A DNA stretch of 64,000 nucleotides, taken from Pseudomonas massiliensis (GTDB lineage Bacteria; Pseudomonadota; Gammaproteobacteria; Pseudomonadales; Pseudomonadaceae). The notes beneath the pieces are model-generated. The model had not been told where the DNA came from, made no database searches, and was given only the letters and a program-made list of their open reading frames with translations. Shown piece by piece: positions 53,877 to 63,158 of this stretch (position 1 is the first letter of the stretch; each line of letters starts with the position of its first letter). The DNA lies in contig NZ_CCYK01000007.1 of NCBI RefSeq assembly GCF_000826105.1, positions 992,001 to 1,056,000 on the forward strand. The letters are read 5' to 3'. Position numbers and translations under genes: made by a program.

Positions 53877-54340
53877 GGCTGGGCGTCTGGGCCCTGTGGG
53901 CCGCTCTGCTGAGCCCTGGCCTGGCCGAGGCGGCCATCGACACCTATGGCTTCGCCGACGAAGCGCAGAGGGCGCGCTTTAGCGTCCTGACCCAGGAGCT
54001 GCGCTGCCCCAAATGCCAGAACCAGGACCTCGCCGATTCCAATGCGCCCATTGCCGCGGACCTGCGCCGGGAGATCCACCGGCTCCTCCTGCAAGGCCAG
54101 TCGGACGCCCAGATCGTCGACTACCTGGTAGCGCGCTATGGGGAATATGTGCGCTACAAGCCGCGGTTCGAGGCTCGCACCTGGCTGTTATGGCTAGGGC
54201 CGGTGGGCTTCTTGCTTGCCGCGGGAGGGCTGGCCTGGGCGCTTCTGCGCCAGCGTTCCTCCAGCCAGGCACCGGTCGCGCTCAGCGAGAATGAGAAAGC
54301 GCGGCTGAACCAACTGCTCAAGGGTGATGAGGATGCTTGA
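53873..54340 (+). CDS. ccmH: Cytochrome c maturation protein CcmH
   Basis: A 155-residue periplasmic thiol protein with signal peptide, the LRCPKCQNQDLADSNAPIA motif (CPKC) and one C-terminal membrane segment (WLLWLGPVGFLLAAGGLAWAL). It reduces the CXXCH of apocytochrome c. The next gene encodes the TPR part (CcmI), a split arrangement as in other pseudomonads. Confidence 0.96.
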   Translation: MRLGVWALWAALLSPGLAEAAIDTYGFADEAQRARFSVLTQELRCPKCQNQDLADSNAPIAADLRREIHRLLLQGQSDAQIVDYLVARYGEYVRYKPRFEARTWLLWLGPVGFLLAAGGLAWALLRQRSSSQAPVALSENEKARLNQLLKGDEDA

Positions 54341-55517
54341 TTTTTGGATCAGCGCCCTGGTCTTGGCTTCGATCGCCGCAGCCTTCCTGCTGCTGCCTCT
54401 GCGGCGGCCGCCGGGGCAGGGCTGTGATACTCGCGCCCGGGTCAACGTGCGCCTTTACCACGAGCGCCTGGCCCTGTTGGACGCCGAACGCGAGGCGGGG
54501 CGCCTGAGCCAGGCCGATTGGGAGTCGGCCCAGGCAGAGATGGCCAGGGCTCTGCTGGCCGAAGCCCATACCGAGCCACACCCACGGCAGCCGGGCGTCA
54601 GGACAGGGCGGTGGGCGATCTGGGGTGTTGCCCTGGCGGTGCCGCTGGTGGCCTTTGGGTTATATCTGCACTTCGGCGCCCTGGAGCGGCTCGGCCTCAG
54701 CCGTGAGCTCGCCACCCCCGCGGCTTCGCCGGCCGAGCAACTGACGCGCCTGGAGCGCGTCGTGCAGGTCCAGCCCGATGCGCCGGATGGCCTGTACCTC
54801 TTGGCCCGGACCTACATGAACCAGAACCGAGCCGCTGAGGCCGTGCCCTTGTTCGCCCGAGCGGCCGAGTTGGCCGGGCGACCGCCAGAGTTGCTGGGGC
54901 AATGGGCACAGGCAATGTATTTCGCCGCCGGACGCCAGTGGTCCGGCCAGATCCAGGCGCTGGTGGATGAAGCACTGCAGCGCAACCCCGCCGAAGGTAC
55001 CAGCCTCGGTCTGTTGGGCATCGCCGCGTTCGAAGGCAAGCATTGGGCGGCGGCCATCGGCTACTGGCAACGCCTCCAGGCCTCCCTGGGGCCTGCGGAT
55101 CCGGCCCGCGCCGCACTACAGACGGGCATTGACCGGGCCCGGGCGGAGTTACTCACCGCCGGTGGCAAGGAGGCGTCGGCTTCAGGGGTGGATGTTCAAG
55201 TCGCCCTGGCCCCGACGGTCGCGACCCGGGTAGCGCCAAATGACACGGTGTTCGTATTCGCCCGGGCCGCCTCTGGCCCACCGATACCCTTGGCGGTCAG
55301 GCGCCTTCGCGCGGCGGACTTGCCCGCGCGCCTTACCCTCAGCGACGCGGATGCCATGCAGCCCGGGTTGAAACTATCCAGCTTCAGGGATGTCCAAGTG
55401 ATGGCACGCGTCAGTCGTTCCGGCCAGGCTACCCAAGGCGAATGGTCCGGCGTCGGCGCGCCCGTGCCTGGCGCACCGAACGCCTATACCTTGATCATCG
55501 ATACCGCGGAACCTTGA
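54333..55517 (+). CDS. ccmI: Apocytochrome c chaperone CcmI (TPR)
   Basis: A 394-residue protein with two N-terminal membrane segments (ISALVLASIAAAFLLLPLR; WAIWGVALAVPLVAFGLYLHF) and periplasmic TPR repeats (PDGLYLLARTYMNQNRAAEAVPLFARAAEL, core LARTYMNQNRAAEAVPLF) followed by a beta-rich C-terminal domain. It binds apocytochrome c tails for CcmF. ATG 54333 overlaps the ccmH stop by 8 bases; ATG 54327 is possible. Confidence 0.94.
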   Translation: MLDFWISALVLASIAAAFLLLPLRRPPGQGCDTRARVNVRLYHERLALLDAEREAGRLSQADWESAQAEMARALLAEAHTEPHPRQPGVRTGRWAIWGVALAVPLVAFGLYLHFGALERLGLSRELATPAASPAEQLTRLERVVQVQPDAPDGLYLLARTYMNQNRAAEAVPLFARAAELAGRPPELLGQWAQAMYFAAGRQWSGQIQALVDEALQRNPAEGTSLGLLGIAAFEGKHWAAAIGYWQRLQASLGPADPARAALQTGIDRARAELLTAGGKEASASGVDVQVALAPTVATRVAPNDTVFVFARAASGPPIPLAVRRLRAADLPARLTLSDADAMQPGLKLSSFRDVQVMARVSRSGQATQGEWSGVGAPVPGAPNAYTLIIDTAEP

Positions 55518-55519
55518 GC

Positions 55520-55945
55520 ATGCCCCACTCCCTGACCGTCACTTCCCGCCTGATGCTGCTGACCCTGGCATTGGGCCTGGGCGCCTGTACGGTCCAGCGG
55601 CCCGTCAGTGAACCTGTGCCGGAGCCCTTGCCGCCTATCCAGACGGCCCCAGCCAGCAAACCGCCGGCTAGCAAACCGCCGGCCAGCAAGCCGACGCCAC
55701 CGGCGCCAGCCCAACGCCCGGCGCCCCGCACGTCCGCCAGCTTCGCCCCGCCACCGAGCGGGCCCAGCCATTGGGATCAAGGCCTGGGGGTCTATGTATT
55801 GGATAACCAGCCTGGTGTGTATTACCGGCAGCGTACCTACTATCGCTGGAACAATGGCTGGAGCTGGGCCACCAGCCCCGCCGGCCCGTGGGAAGCCACC
55901 GATAGCAGCGGCGTACCGCCCGGATTGGGGCGGCAGCATCCATAG
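55520..55945 (+). CDS. Small predicted lipoprotein with Pro-rich linker and aromatic repeat domain
   Basis: A 141-residue protein with a lipobox LGLGAC (Cys24), a Pro/Ala/Lys linker containing three ASKPP units (near-identical 15-base repeats around 55653-55697), and a C-terminal domain rich in Tyr and Trp (VYYRQRTYYRWNNGWSWA). This aromatic domain is common in small envelope lipoproteins of Pseudomonas; function unknown. It starts two bases after ccmI and may be co-transcribed. Confidence 0.78.
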   Translation: MPHSLTVTSRLMLLTLALGLGACTVQRPVSEPVPEPLPPIQTAPASKPPASKPPASKPTPPAPAQRPAPRTSASFAPPPSGPSHWDQGLGVYVLDNQPGVYYRQRTYYRWNNGWSWATSPAGPWEATDSSGVPPGLGRQHP

Positions 55946-55964
55946 GCGGCTCCGAATTGCTGCC

Positions 55965-55993
55965 GGGCAGGCGCATAGAGTTGGGGCCTGCCC
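55965..55993. terminator. Hairpin between convergent lipoprotein and acyltransferase genes
   Basis: GGGCAGGC (55965-55972) and GCCTGCCC (55986-55993), a perfect 8-bp stem ending at the stop codon of the acyltransferase. No long T-run on either side, so termination is probable rather than certain. Confidence 0.45.
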
Positions 55994-58018
55994 CTAGGAT
56001 CCGCCAGACAACCACCCGAGCACATCCTCGGTAAAGAGCGCGACGCCGTGGCCGTTAAGGTGGTCGACATCTTTGTAATAGGACCGGTCGTCACCGATCA
56101 GGCACGCCTGCCGGTCGCAGAGGCGACTATCCAGGCTGAGCAATCGCAGGTTGCCTTGGGCCTGTTGCTGTTGGAACAGGCTGCGCGTGAACCCTTGCAA
56201 CCGTTCGTGCTCGGCCAGCGGGATGGATAGGGTGCGTATGGCTTGTCGTTTGGCTTCGGCGCTGGCCCCTGCTTCATGAGCGAGCCGGTAATACAGGTAC
56301 TTGGGGTTGGCCAGTTGTTGCGGCGCCTGCGCCACGACATCCACCCTGACACCCAGTTCGTGGTATGCGGCCAGGGTGCGAGACAGGGCCGCGCTGAAGG
56401 ATTGGCGGGAAAGGGCCTGGCTATGGCCTGGCTGTTGAGGTGTGACCAGGAAATATCGAGTCATGCGATCCTGGCCATAGCCGCCGCTGGTATAAAGCGA
56501 CCAACGAGCGATCAGGATGACATGCCTGACCCCATGCTCCCGTACATACGCCAGCTGCCGCTCGGCCAAGGCGGCACATGCTCCGGGCCCGTAGTTGCCC
56601 ACGGCTACGTCCACGCCCAGCAGGGGAGGGCAGCCGCCCACGCCCAGGTGGGCGATGCTCAGCCCCGCGCGCCTGCCGGCTTCGTCAAAGGCCGGTAGCA
56701 TGGCTTCGGAATGGCTATCGCCGAACACCGCCACGTCCGTGTGTTCGGCTAGAGCAGGCGCGCCGAAATGGCAGGGTCCGATCCCCCAGCCGTCGCCACG
56801 ATAATCCCGGTCACAGGTGGCACGCACGGTAGGGTCTTCGAAGGCATGCAGCAGTTCGGCGTCCTCACCTGGACGGGCGAACCCCTGAGTGAGAAAGCCG
56901 CTGAGGCCCAGCGCCATGAACAGCGCTGAAGCCAGGGCCGCGCCGGTGAATACCTGGCGCTGTGCGAAGCGGCCGGGCTGCCGAAAGGGGCGCTCCACAA
57001 AGCGCCAGCTGGCCCAGGCCACCACCAGTGAAAGCGCGGCTACCGCCAGCATCTGCTCGAGCGAAGGGGGCAGCAGGCTGCGATGGCGAGCGAAGGCCAG
57101 CAAAGGCTGGTGCCAAAGATAGGCGCTGTAGCTGATCAGCCCGATGCCCACCAACGGCCGAGTGGCGAGCAGCCTGCCGACCAGGGTCCCTGGCCCGGCG
57201 AACAGGATCAGCAAGGCAGCGCCCAGGGCAGGTACCGCCGCATGCAGGCCGGGAAAGGGGGTGCTTCGGTCAAAGGTGAAAATCGCCGCCGTGAGCAATC
57301 CCAAGCCCAGCGCGGCCAGGGCTTGTTGCCGAACGCCAGTGCCCTGGGCGTGGCCAGGCCGGCTGCGGGCATACAGGGCCAGCAGCGAACCCAGCAACAG
57401 CTCCCAGGCCCGTGCAGGCAGCAGGAAAAAGGCCGCGGTGCTGGCCTCCCGGGCCCCGAGCTCAGCCCAAGCCAGGCTAAGCAAAGCTATCGCGGCCAGG
57501 CTCAGCCAGCGCATGCCGGTACCGAGGCGCCAGGTCAGCAACAGCCATAGTGGAATCAGCAGGTAGTACTGTTCCTCTACGCCCAAGGTCCAGGTATGGA
57601 CAAGGGGCTTGAGGTCCGCTTCCCCATCGAAGTAACCGCTTTCCAGCCAGAACAGCAGGTTCGAGGAAAACAGTGGTACCGCTACCAGGCTTTTGGCGAA
57701 GCCCTTCATGTCCAGCGGGTCCAGCCAGAGCCAGGCCATGGGCAGGCAAGCCAGCATCATGACGCTCAGCGCTGGCAGGATGCGCCTGGCACGACGCTCA
57801 TAGAAGCGCAGCAGGGAGAATTCCCCGCGGCTCAATTCCGCCAGCAGGATGCCGGTGATGAGATAGCCCGAGATGACGAAGAAAACATCCACGCCGACGA
57901 AGCCGCCGCTCAGGAGGGGGACGCCAGCGTGATAGAGAATGACCGGAAGGACGGCGAGGGCGCGTAGGCCATCGACCTCTGGCCGGTAAGGCACAGCGGG
58001 TGAGTGCGCGAGTGTCAT
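55994..58018 (-). CDS. OafA-type acyltransferase with C-terminal SGNH domain
   Basis: A 674-residue inner-membrane O-acyltransferase. The N-terminal acyltransferase-3 domain (about 1-360, ~10-11 helices) shows YRPEVDGLRALAVLPVILYH (core PEVDGLRALAV), VFFVISGYLI, FYERRARRILP and HTWTLGVEEQYYLL. The C-terminal periplasmic SGNH domain has DVAVFGDSHSEAM (nucleophile Ser) and a late D-x-x-H (VDHLNGHG). Such proteins acetylate O-antigen or exopolysaccharide; the substrate here is unknown. It stands alone, opposite the ccm operon. Confidence 0.93.
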   Translation of the reverse strand: MTLAHSPAVPYRPEVDGLRALAVLPVILYHAGVPLLSGGFVGVDVFFVISGYLITGILLAELSRGEFSLLRFYERRARRILPALSVMMLACLPMAWLWLDPLDMKGFAKSLVAVPLFSSNLLFWLESGYFDGEADLKPLVHTWTLGVEEQYYLLIPLWLLLTWRLGTGMRWLSLAAIALLSLAWAELGAREASTAAFFLLPARAWELLLGSLLALYARSRPGHAQGTGVRQQALAALGLGLLTAAIFTFDRSTPFPGLHAAVPALGAALLILFAGPGTLVGRLLATRPLVGIGLISYSAYLWHQPLLAFARHRSLLPPSLEQMLAVAALSLVVAWASWRFVERPFRQPGRFAQRQVFTGAALASALFMALGLSGFLTQGFARPGEDAELLHAFEDPTVRATCDRDYRGDGWGIGPCHFGAPALAEHTDVAVFGDSHSEAMLPAFDEAGRRAGLSIAHLGVGGCPPLLGVDVAVGNYGPGACAALAERQLAYVREHGVRHVILIARWSLYTSGGYGQDRMTRYFLVTPQQPGHSQALSRQSFSAALSRTLAAYHELGVRVDVVAQAPQQLANPKYLYYRLAHEAGASAEAKRQAIRTLSIPLAEHERLQGFTRSLFQQQQAQGNLRLLSLDSRLCDRQACLIGDDRSYYKDVDHLNGHGVALFTEDVLGWLSGGS

Positions 58019-58060
58019 GGGGAGGCCCCGAAAAGGGTCGGCAAGGCGCGCGCGCTACCG

Positions 58061-58083
58061 CAAGGCCTCGGCAAGAGGCCTTG
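58061..58083. other. Perfect inverted repeat between sbp and the acyltransferase gene
   Basis: CAAGGCCTC-GGCAA-GAGGCCTTG, a 9-bp perfect stem with a five-base loop 70 bases beyond the sbp stop. There is no T-run, so it could be a weak terminator or a 3'-end protecting hairpin. Confidence 0.4.
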
Positions 58084-58152
58084 GGCAACGACGCGCAAGG
58101 GATGATTTACAACTTAATGGGCGCGGAGCGGGAATTCAAGCGGGCCGCGCGG

Positions 58153-59148
58153 TTACTGCTGATAGATCTGGTCGAACACGCCGCCGTCGGCGAAGTGGGT
58201 TTTCTGCACGCTGCGCCAGTCGCCAAAGGTTTTCTCCACGGAGAGAAAATCCACCTTGGGGAAACGGTCGGCATACTGGGCAAGGATGGCCGGGTCACGT
58301 GGACGCAGGTAATTGTTGGCAGCGATGGTCTGCCCTTCGCTGGACCACAGGTATTTCAGGTAGTCCGTGGCCAGGGCACCGGTGCCTTTCTTGTCGACCA
58401 CCGTCCGCACCACCGCTACCGGTGGCTCGGCTTCAGCCGACACACTGGGGTATACCACCTCGAACTGGTCGCGACCGAACTCCCGGGCGATCATCTCCGC
58501 TTCGTTCTCGAAGGTTACCAGCACGTCGCCAATCTGATTGGTCATGAACGTGGTGGTCGCGGCCCGGCCGCCGGTGTCCAGCACAGGCGCCTGCTTGAAC
58601 AGCTTGCCAACGAAGGCTTTGGCCTTGGCGTCGTCGCCGCCGTTCTTGAGCACGTAAGCCCAGGCGGAAAGGTAGGTGTAGCGGCCGTTGCCGGAGGTCT
58701 TGGGGTTGGGCACCACCACCTGCACGCCGTCCTTGAGCAGGTCTGGCCAGTCCTTCAACTGCTTGGGGTTGCCCTTGCGCACGATGAATACCGTGGCCGA
58801 GGTGAAGGGCGCGCTGTTGTTCGGCAGCAGGGTTACCCAATTGTCGGGCACCAGCTTGCCGTTGTCCGCCAGGGCATTGATGTCGGTGGCCATGTTCATG
58901 GTGATCACATCGGCGGGCAGGCCGTCGATCACCGCCCGTGCCTGCTTGCTCGAACCGCCGAAGGACATTTGCACCGCAACGGCCTCATCGTGCTCGGCCT
59001 GCCAATGCTTCTGGAACGCGGCGTTATAGTCCTTGTAGAAGTCGCGCATCACGTCGTAGGAAACATTCAGCAAGGTAGGGGCCGCGCTGGCGGCGCTGGC
59101 CAGCAGCGCCCCCGCACTGAAGAGCGAGGCTGCAAGCAGTTTACGCAT
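58153..59148 (-). CDS. sbp: Periplasmic sulfate-binding protein
   Basis: Binds sulfate for ABC uptake (CysTWA not in the window). The 331-residue protein has a signal peptide ending ASAASA, then LLNVSYDVMRDFYKDYNAAF, FGGSSKQARAVIDGLPADVITMN (core GGSSKQARAVIDGL) and PNPKTSGNGRYTYLSAW (core NPKTSGNGRYTYL), the family signatures. ATG 59148 is set by an AAGGA site 8 bases upstream and by the signal peptide; an Arg-rich upstream extension is not used. Sulfur-starvation control is expected from the family. Confidence 0.95.
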   Translation of the reverse strand: MRKLLAASLFSAGALLASAASAAPTLLNVSYDVMRDFYKDYNAAFQKHWQAEHDEAVAVQMSFGGSSKQARAVIDGLPADVITMNMATDINALADNGKLVPDNWVTLLPNNSAPFTSATVFIVRKGNPKQLKDWPDLLKDGVQVVVPNPKTSGNGRYTYLSAWAYVLKNGGDDAKAKAFVGKLFKQAPVLDTGGRAATTTFMTNQIGDVLVTFENEAEMIAREFGRDQFEVVYPSVSAEAEPPVAVVRTVVDKKGTGALATDYLKYLWSSEGQTIAANNYLRPRDPAILAQYADRFPKVDFLSVEKTFGDWRSVQKTHFADGGVFDQIYQQ

Positions 59149-59221
59149 GAGGCTGTCCTTAGGAGCTATGGGGATTCGGGCACCGCGACTATAACCAACC
59201 CATGGAGCCCTCGAAAGCACC

Positions 59222-59248
59222 AAAGCGCCTGAGCTTATGCCCAGGCGC
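59222..59248 (-). terminator. Terminator after the reverse-strand oxidoreductase gene
   Basis: On the minus strand GCGCCTG-(10)-CAGGCGC followed by TTTGGTGCTTT, 10 bases past the stop of the gene ending at 59258. It separates that gene from sbp. Confidence 0.6.
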
Positions 59249-59257
59249 GATCTTCCG

Positions 59258-60271
59258 TCACCACTGCGCCACCACCTTCCCGAAGTGGCTGCCCGCCTCC
59301 TGGTAGCGGAAGGCGTCGGCCAGCTCGCCGAGGGCAAAGCTGCGGTCGATCACTGGCCGGATGCCAGTCTGTTCGAGAGCGGCGACATACTCTTGCTGCT
59401 GGCGACGGCTACCCACGATCAACCCTTGCAGGCGTGCCTGCTTGGCCATGAGCAGACTGGTGGGTACATCGCCCTGGCGCCCGGTCAGCACCCCGATCAG
59501 GGAAATATGCCCCCCCACGCGCACCGCCGTGATGGACTGCGCCAATGTGCCGGGGCCGCCCAGCTCGAGTACATGGTCCACCCCGCGGCCCCCTGTCAGT
59601 TCGAGGACGGCCTTGCCCCATTCTGCCTGCTGGCGGTAGTTGATGCCTTCGTCCGCACCCAGGGCCAGGGCGCGTTCGAGTTTCTCATCGGAGGAGGAGG
59701 TGACGATCACCCGCGCGCCCATGGCCTTGGCCAGTTGCAAGCCAAGGATCGACACTCCGCCGGTGCCCAGCGTCAGCAGGCTATCCCCGGCCTTGAGCTG
59801 GCCATCGCCCACCAGCGCGCGCCAGGCCGTCAGCCCCGCGGTGGTGATGGTGGCCGCCTCGGCATGGGACCAGCCTCGAGGCGCGAGGGTGAAGGCGCTG
59901 GCTGGCCGTACCACGTATTCACAAGCGAAGCCTTGCACGCCATCCCCGGGCGTAAGCGCGAAGTTGCCGACCTCTGCGAAGGCAGGGCCGGCCGGCCATT
60001 GGGGAAAGAAGGTAGATACCACGGCATCGCCGACCTTGAATTCGGTCACCCCGGGGCCCACGGCTTCGACGGTACCGGCGCCGTCGGCCATGGGAATGCG
60101 ATCCCCCGGCGTGGGAATGCTGCCGTTGGCGACCAGCAGGTCGTGGTAATTGAACGAAGTGGCCCGCACCGCTACCCGAATTTCACCGGGTCCCGGCTGG
60201 CCAGGGTCGGGGAGGTCAACCTGCTTGAGCTGGTCGAAGCCACCGGGGCCACTGACGATGACGGCTTTCAT
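59258..60271 (-). CDS. Zinc-independent medium-chain dehydrogenase/reductase (quinone-oxidoreductase or alcohol dehydrogenase type)
   Basis: A 337-residue MDR protein with GroES-like N-terminal domain (MKAVIVSGPGGFDQLKQVDLP; NYHDLLVANG) and NAD(P)-binding fold (LLTLGTGGVSILGLQLAKAMGA, core GTGGVSILGLQLAK). The catalytic-zinc Cys and structural Cys set are absent, so a quinone-reductase-like or zinc-free alcohol dehydrogenase is likely. Substrate unknown. It lies 18 bases after the GGCT-like gene, on the same strand, so the two may be co-transcribed. Confidence 0.86.
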   Translation of the reverse strand: MKAVIVSGPGGFDQLKQVDLPDPGQPGPGEIRVAVRATSFNYHDLLVANGSIPTPGDRIPMADGAGTVEAVGPGVTEFKVGDAVVSTFFPQWPAGPAFAEVGNFALTPGDGVQGFACEYVVRPASAFTLAPRGWSHAEAATITTAGLTAWRALVGDGQLKAGDSLLTLGTGGVSILGLQLAKAMGARVIVTSSSDEKLERALALGADEGINYRQQAEWGKAVLELTGGRGVDHVLELGGPGTLAQSITAVRVGGHISLIGVLTGRQGDVPTSLLMAKQARLQGLIVGSRRQQQEYVAALEQTGIRPVIDRSFALGELADAFRYQEAGSHFGKVVAQW

Positions 60272-60289
60272 GCGAATTCCTCCAAGTGT

Positions 60290-60823
60290 TCAGATTTCGC
60301 CCCAGCCTAGCTGTTCTCGCACCGCACGGCGAATCGGCGTATCGATTTGCCGAGGCACCTGGGCAAGGTAGGCGCGAGCGTGCTTCTGCGCTTCCCCTCG
60401 CAGGCTACCGAGGTAGGCGAGGGCGTCTTCGATCGACAACAGACGGCCCTCGATGCCATGGATGCGCGGCGGAAGCGCCGTCCAGACCAAGGCGTCGATT
60501 CCGCGCTCTGCTGCCCAGGCGCGCAGAGGGCCCCCGGACGGGGTAACGACCAGGCTGCCCACGCCATCGTGACGTTCAGGCGGGATGCCTTCCCGGGCCT
60601 TCAGCGCCATGCAGGCCTGGGCCAGGTCGTCGCAAGCCAGCCATGCCCACAACACTGGAATGGAGCGGGCATCGGCGCAGAGGGCGGTAGCCAATTCCTG
60701 GCTGTCGCCCACCCGGGAAAACTCGATTGGCAACGCGGGCCCATCATGGTGCCACTGGCCTGCCACAGGCAGGTCTCCCGGCTTCCAGATCAGAGAGCCC
60801 CATCCAAGACACGCGATTTTCAC
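60290..60823 (-). CDS. Gamma-glutamylcyclotransferase-like fold protein
   Basis: A 177-residue cytoplasmic protein starting MKIACLGWGSLIWKPGDLP; the GWGSL-W-P pattern is the YGSL-type nucleotide-like loop of the GGCT/BtrG fold. The rest (PIEFSRVGDSQELATALC, then GIEGRLLSIEDALAYL) is helical. The reaction is not known. It is upstream of and close to the MDR gene. Confidence 0.68.
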   Translation of the reverse strand: MKIACLGWGSLIWKPGDLPVAGQWHHDGPALPIEFSRVGDSQELATALCADARSIPVLWAWLACDDLAQACMALKAREGIPPERHDGVGSLVVTPSGGPLRAWAAERGIDALVWTALPPRIHGIEGRLLSIEDALAYLGSLRGEAQKHARAYLAQVPRQIDTPIRRAVREQLGWGEI

Positions 60824-61030
60824 GATACTGGCCTCTTCAGACGCCGTTCTTGTACGGCTGTCTTCAATAGGACCGCAGCGGCGGGCTTGCTGTTTCCTTC
60901 ATGGCTGAATCGTGTCCGTGAGACTGTCGCAGTTTCCAGCGCATCGCTTCGTCCGGAATGCCAAAGCCGGATTGAACGCCGGGCCCTGGCGTCGATCTCT
61001 CGAAAAAGCCCAGCGAAGAAGGAAATGCCC

Positions 61031-61846
61031 ATGGCGACTCGACCTACCCTGGCCTCCAGCAAGGCCGACCAGCGCGGCCCGAACCTCAGCCAGCCCGAGC
61101 GGATGCTCTCCATGGCCGGAGGCGGCGCGCTGCTGCTGAACGGCTTGCGTGCTGGCGGCCTCAAGGGCGGCCTGCAATTGGCATTGGGCGGCTGGACCCT
61201 TTGGCGCGGCTACAAGGGCCGTTGCGAGCTGAAGGCGGCGGTGGCTCATACCCCCATGGAACAAGAGTGGGAAGCTGAAACCGGCTGGGCCAGCAGCAAG
61301 GTGGTCAGCCGCAGCATTACCGTGAACAAGCCCGTGGAAGAGGTGATTGCCTGGTGTCGGGACCCGGCCAATATCGGTCCGCTGATTCCCTGGGTCGATA
61401 GCATCGAACAGACCGGGCCCGATACCTACCGCTGGAGCGTGCGCGGGCCGGGCGAGCGGACCTTTGGCTGGACGCTGGTCCAGAGCGAGCCGGAGGCGGG
61501 GCGCGCGCTGCGCTGGAACACGCCGGGCGAAGGGGTCTGGCAGCATGAGGCCGATGCACGCTTCAGCCCGGCGCCGCAGGGACAAGGCACGGAGATCCGC
61601 CTGGTGCTGGCCACCGAGCCGCCCAAGGGCGCGCCGGGATACGCCTTGGCGTCGTTGATCAGTCGCTTCACCCATAAAGCCCTGCTGTACCTACTGCGCG
61701 CCTTGAAGCAGCAGATGGAAACCGGCGAGATCGCCACCAGCCGAGGACGCAATGGCGAACGCGATTTCCTGTTCATTCACCCCGATCATCGCGGGCAAGC
61801 TGAATCGCCAGTGGCCGGCGAGACCCTGGAAGGAGGTATACACTGA
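61031..61846 (+). CDS. SRPBCC (cyclase/dehydrase-type) protein with DUF2892-like N-terminus
   Basis: A 271-residue protein. N-terminal glycine-rich hydrophobic stretch (MLSMAGGGALLLNGLRAGGLKGGLQLALGGWTLWRGY; core GGLQLALGGWTLWRG) resembles DUF2892; then a START/Bet v1-type SRPBCC domain (SRSITVNKPVEEVIAWCRDP; WSVRGPGERTFGWTL). Function unknown; lipid or hydrophobic ligand binding is the usual suggestion. ATG 61031 follows AAGGAA by 6 bases. Its stop overlaps the next gene by one base, so the pair is an operon. Confidence 0.82.
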   Translation: MATRPTLASSKADQRGPNLSQPERMLSMAGGGALLLNGLRAGGLKGGLQLALGGWTLWRGYKGRCELKAAVAHTPMEQEWEAETGWASSKVVSRSITVNKPVEEVIAWCRDPANIGPLIPWVDSIEQTGPDTYRWSVRGPGERTFGWTLVQSEPEAGRALRWNTPGEGVWQHEADARFSPAPQGQGTEIRLVLATEPPKGAPGYALASLISRFTHKALLYLLRALKQQMETGEIATSRGRNGERDFLFIHPDHRGQAESPVAGETLEGGIH

Positions 61847-63018
61847 TGCGCGCGCTGACCTGGCAAGGGCCTAACCGCCTGCAAGTGGAAACCGTTGCTG
61901 ATCCCAAGCTGATCAACCCCCAGGATGCGATCATCAAGGTCACCCTGTCCTCGGTGTGCGGCTCTGACCTGCACCTGCTCGGCGGCTACGTGCCGACCAT
62001 GCACGCCGGAGATATCCTGGGCCATGAATTCCTGGGCGAAGTGGTGGAGGTCGGGGCGCGGGTGAAATCGGTACGCAAGGGCGATCGGGTGATTACCGTA
62101 TCCATCATTGGTTGTGGCGAATGCGAGCACTGCCGGCGGCAAGATTTCTCCTGCTGCGACAACTCCAACCCCAATCCCTGCGTCACCGAGATGGCCTACG
62201 GGCAACCCTGCAGCGGCATCATTGGCTACAGCCATGCCTTCGGTGGCTATGCCGGCAGCCACGCCACCTACATCCGCGTGCCCTATGCCGACGTGAACCT
62301 GTTCAAGGTGCCCGACGGCGTCACTGACGAGCAGGCAGTGTTCGTTTCCGATGCCGCGCCCACGGGCTATTTTGCCGCCGATAACGCCGGCATTCAGCCA
62401 GGCGACACCGTGGCCGTATGGGGCTGCGGCGCGGTGGGCCTGATGGCGATCGCCAGCGCCTATCTGCTCGGCGCCGAACGGGTAATCGCCATCGACCGCC
62501 TGAGCGACCGCCTGACCCTGGCGGAGAACAAGCTCGGCGCCATTCCCCTGGACTACCAGACCACCAATATCCACCAGGCATTGCTCGAGCTCACCGGTGG
62601 TCGCGGGCCAGACCGCTGCATCGACTGCGTGGGCATGGAGGCCCACGGCACCGAGGTGGATTTCGTCTATGACAAGGCCAAGCAGCTGCTGCGCCTGCAC
62701 ACCGAGCGTGGCACCGTGCTGCGCCAGGCCATCCGCGCCTGTCGCAAGGGCGGCACGGTCTCGGTAGTGGGTGTGTATGGCGGGCTGCTGGACAAGTTCC
62801 CCATGGGCGCGGTGGTGAACAAGGGCCTGACCCTACGCGCCGGGCAACAACCGGGGCAGCGCTACGCCACACGATTGTTCGAGCACATCCAGGCCGGTGA
62901 ACTGGACCCTTCCTGGCTGCTCACTCACCCCATGGATCTGGAAGACGGAGCGGAAGGGTACCGGTTGTTCAAGGAGAAGGGCGACCAATGCCTGCGGGCA
63001 GTATTCAAGCCCGCGTGA
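61846..63018 (+). CDS. Zinc-dependent alcohol dehydrogenase, formaldehyde-dehydrogenase-like
   Basis: A 390-residue medium-chain dehydrogenase with catalytic-zinc ligands (VCGSDLH; GHEFLGEV), a structural-zinc Cys cluster (IGCGECEHCRRQDFSCCDN, core CGECEHCRR...C) and NAD-binding fold (VAVWGCGAVGLMAIASAYLLGA, core WGCGAVGLMA). The length and insertions resemble glutathione-independent formaldehyde dehydrogenase-type enzymes. AGGAGG lies 7 bases before the ATG, which overlaps the SRPBCC stop. Confidence 0.9.
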   Translation: MRALTWQGPNRLQVETVADPKLINPQDAIIKVTLSSVCGSDLHLLGGYVPTMHAGDILGHEFLGEVVEVGARVKSVRKGDRVITVSIIGCGECEHCRRQDFSCCDNSNPNPCVTEMAYGQPCSGIIGYSHAFGGYAGSHATYIRVPYADVNLFKVPDGVTDEQAVFVSDAAPTGYFAADNAGIQPGDTVAVWGCGAVGLMAIASAYLLGAERVIAIDRLSDRLTLAENKLGAIPLDYQTTNIHQALLELTGGRGPDRCIDCVGMEAHGTEVDFVYDKAKQLLRLHTERGTVLRQAIRACRKGGTVSVVGVYGGLLDKFPMGAVVNKGLTLRAGQQPGQRYATRLFEHIQAGELDPSWLLTHPMDLEDGAEGYRLFKEKGDQCLRAVFKPA

Positions 63019-63158
63019 ACGCTTCAGCCGGTGGCCCAACACCGCTGCCGGCTCCTTCCCCAGCTGGCGCTGGGTCCCATTCGATAGGTTGCAGCTGAGC
63101 TGGCTGGCGGATGGTCATCCATGACCGCTTCGCCAGCGGTGCTGGGCTCGTGGAGCGC

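Noticed and set aside
60347..61030. In-frame upstream extension of the SRPBCC gene, overlapping the GGCT-like gene antisense
   Set aside because: The extension has no domain, and the ATG at 61031 has a good ribosome site (AAGGAA). The overlapped reverse gene starts with a clear family motif.
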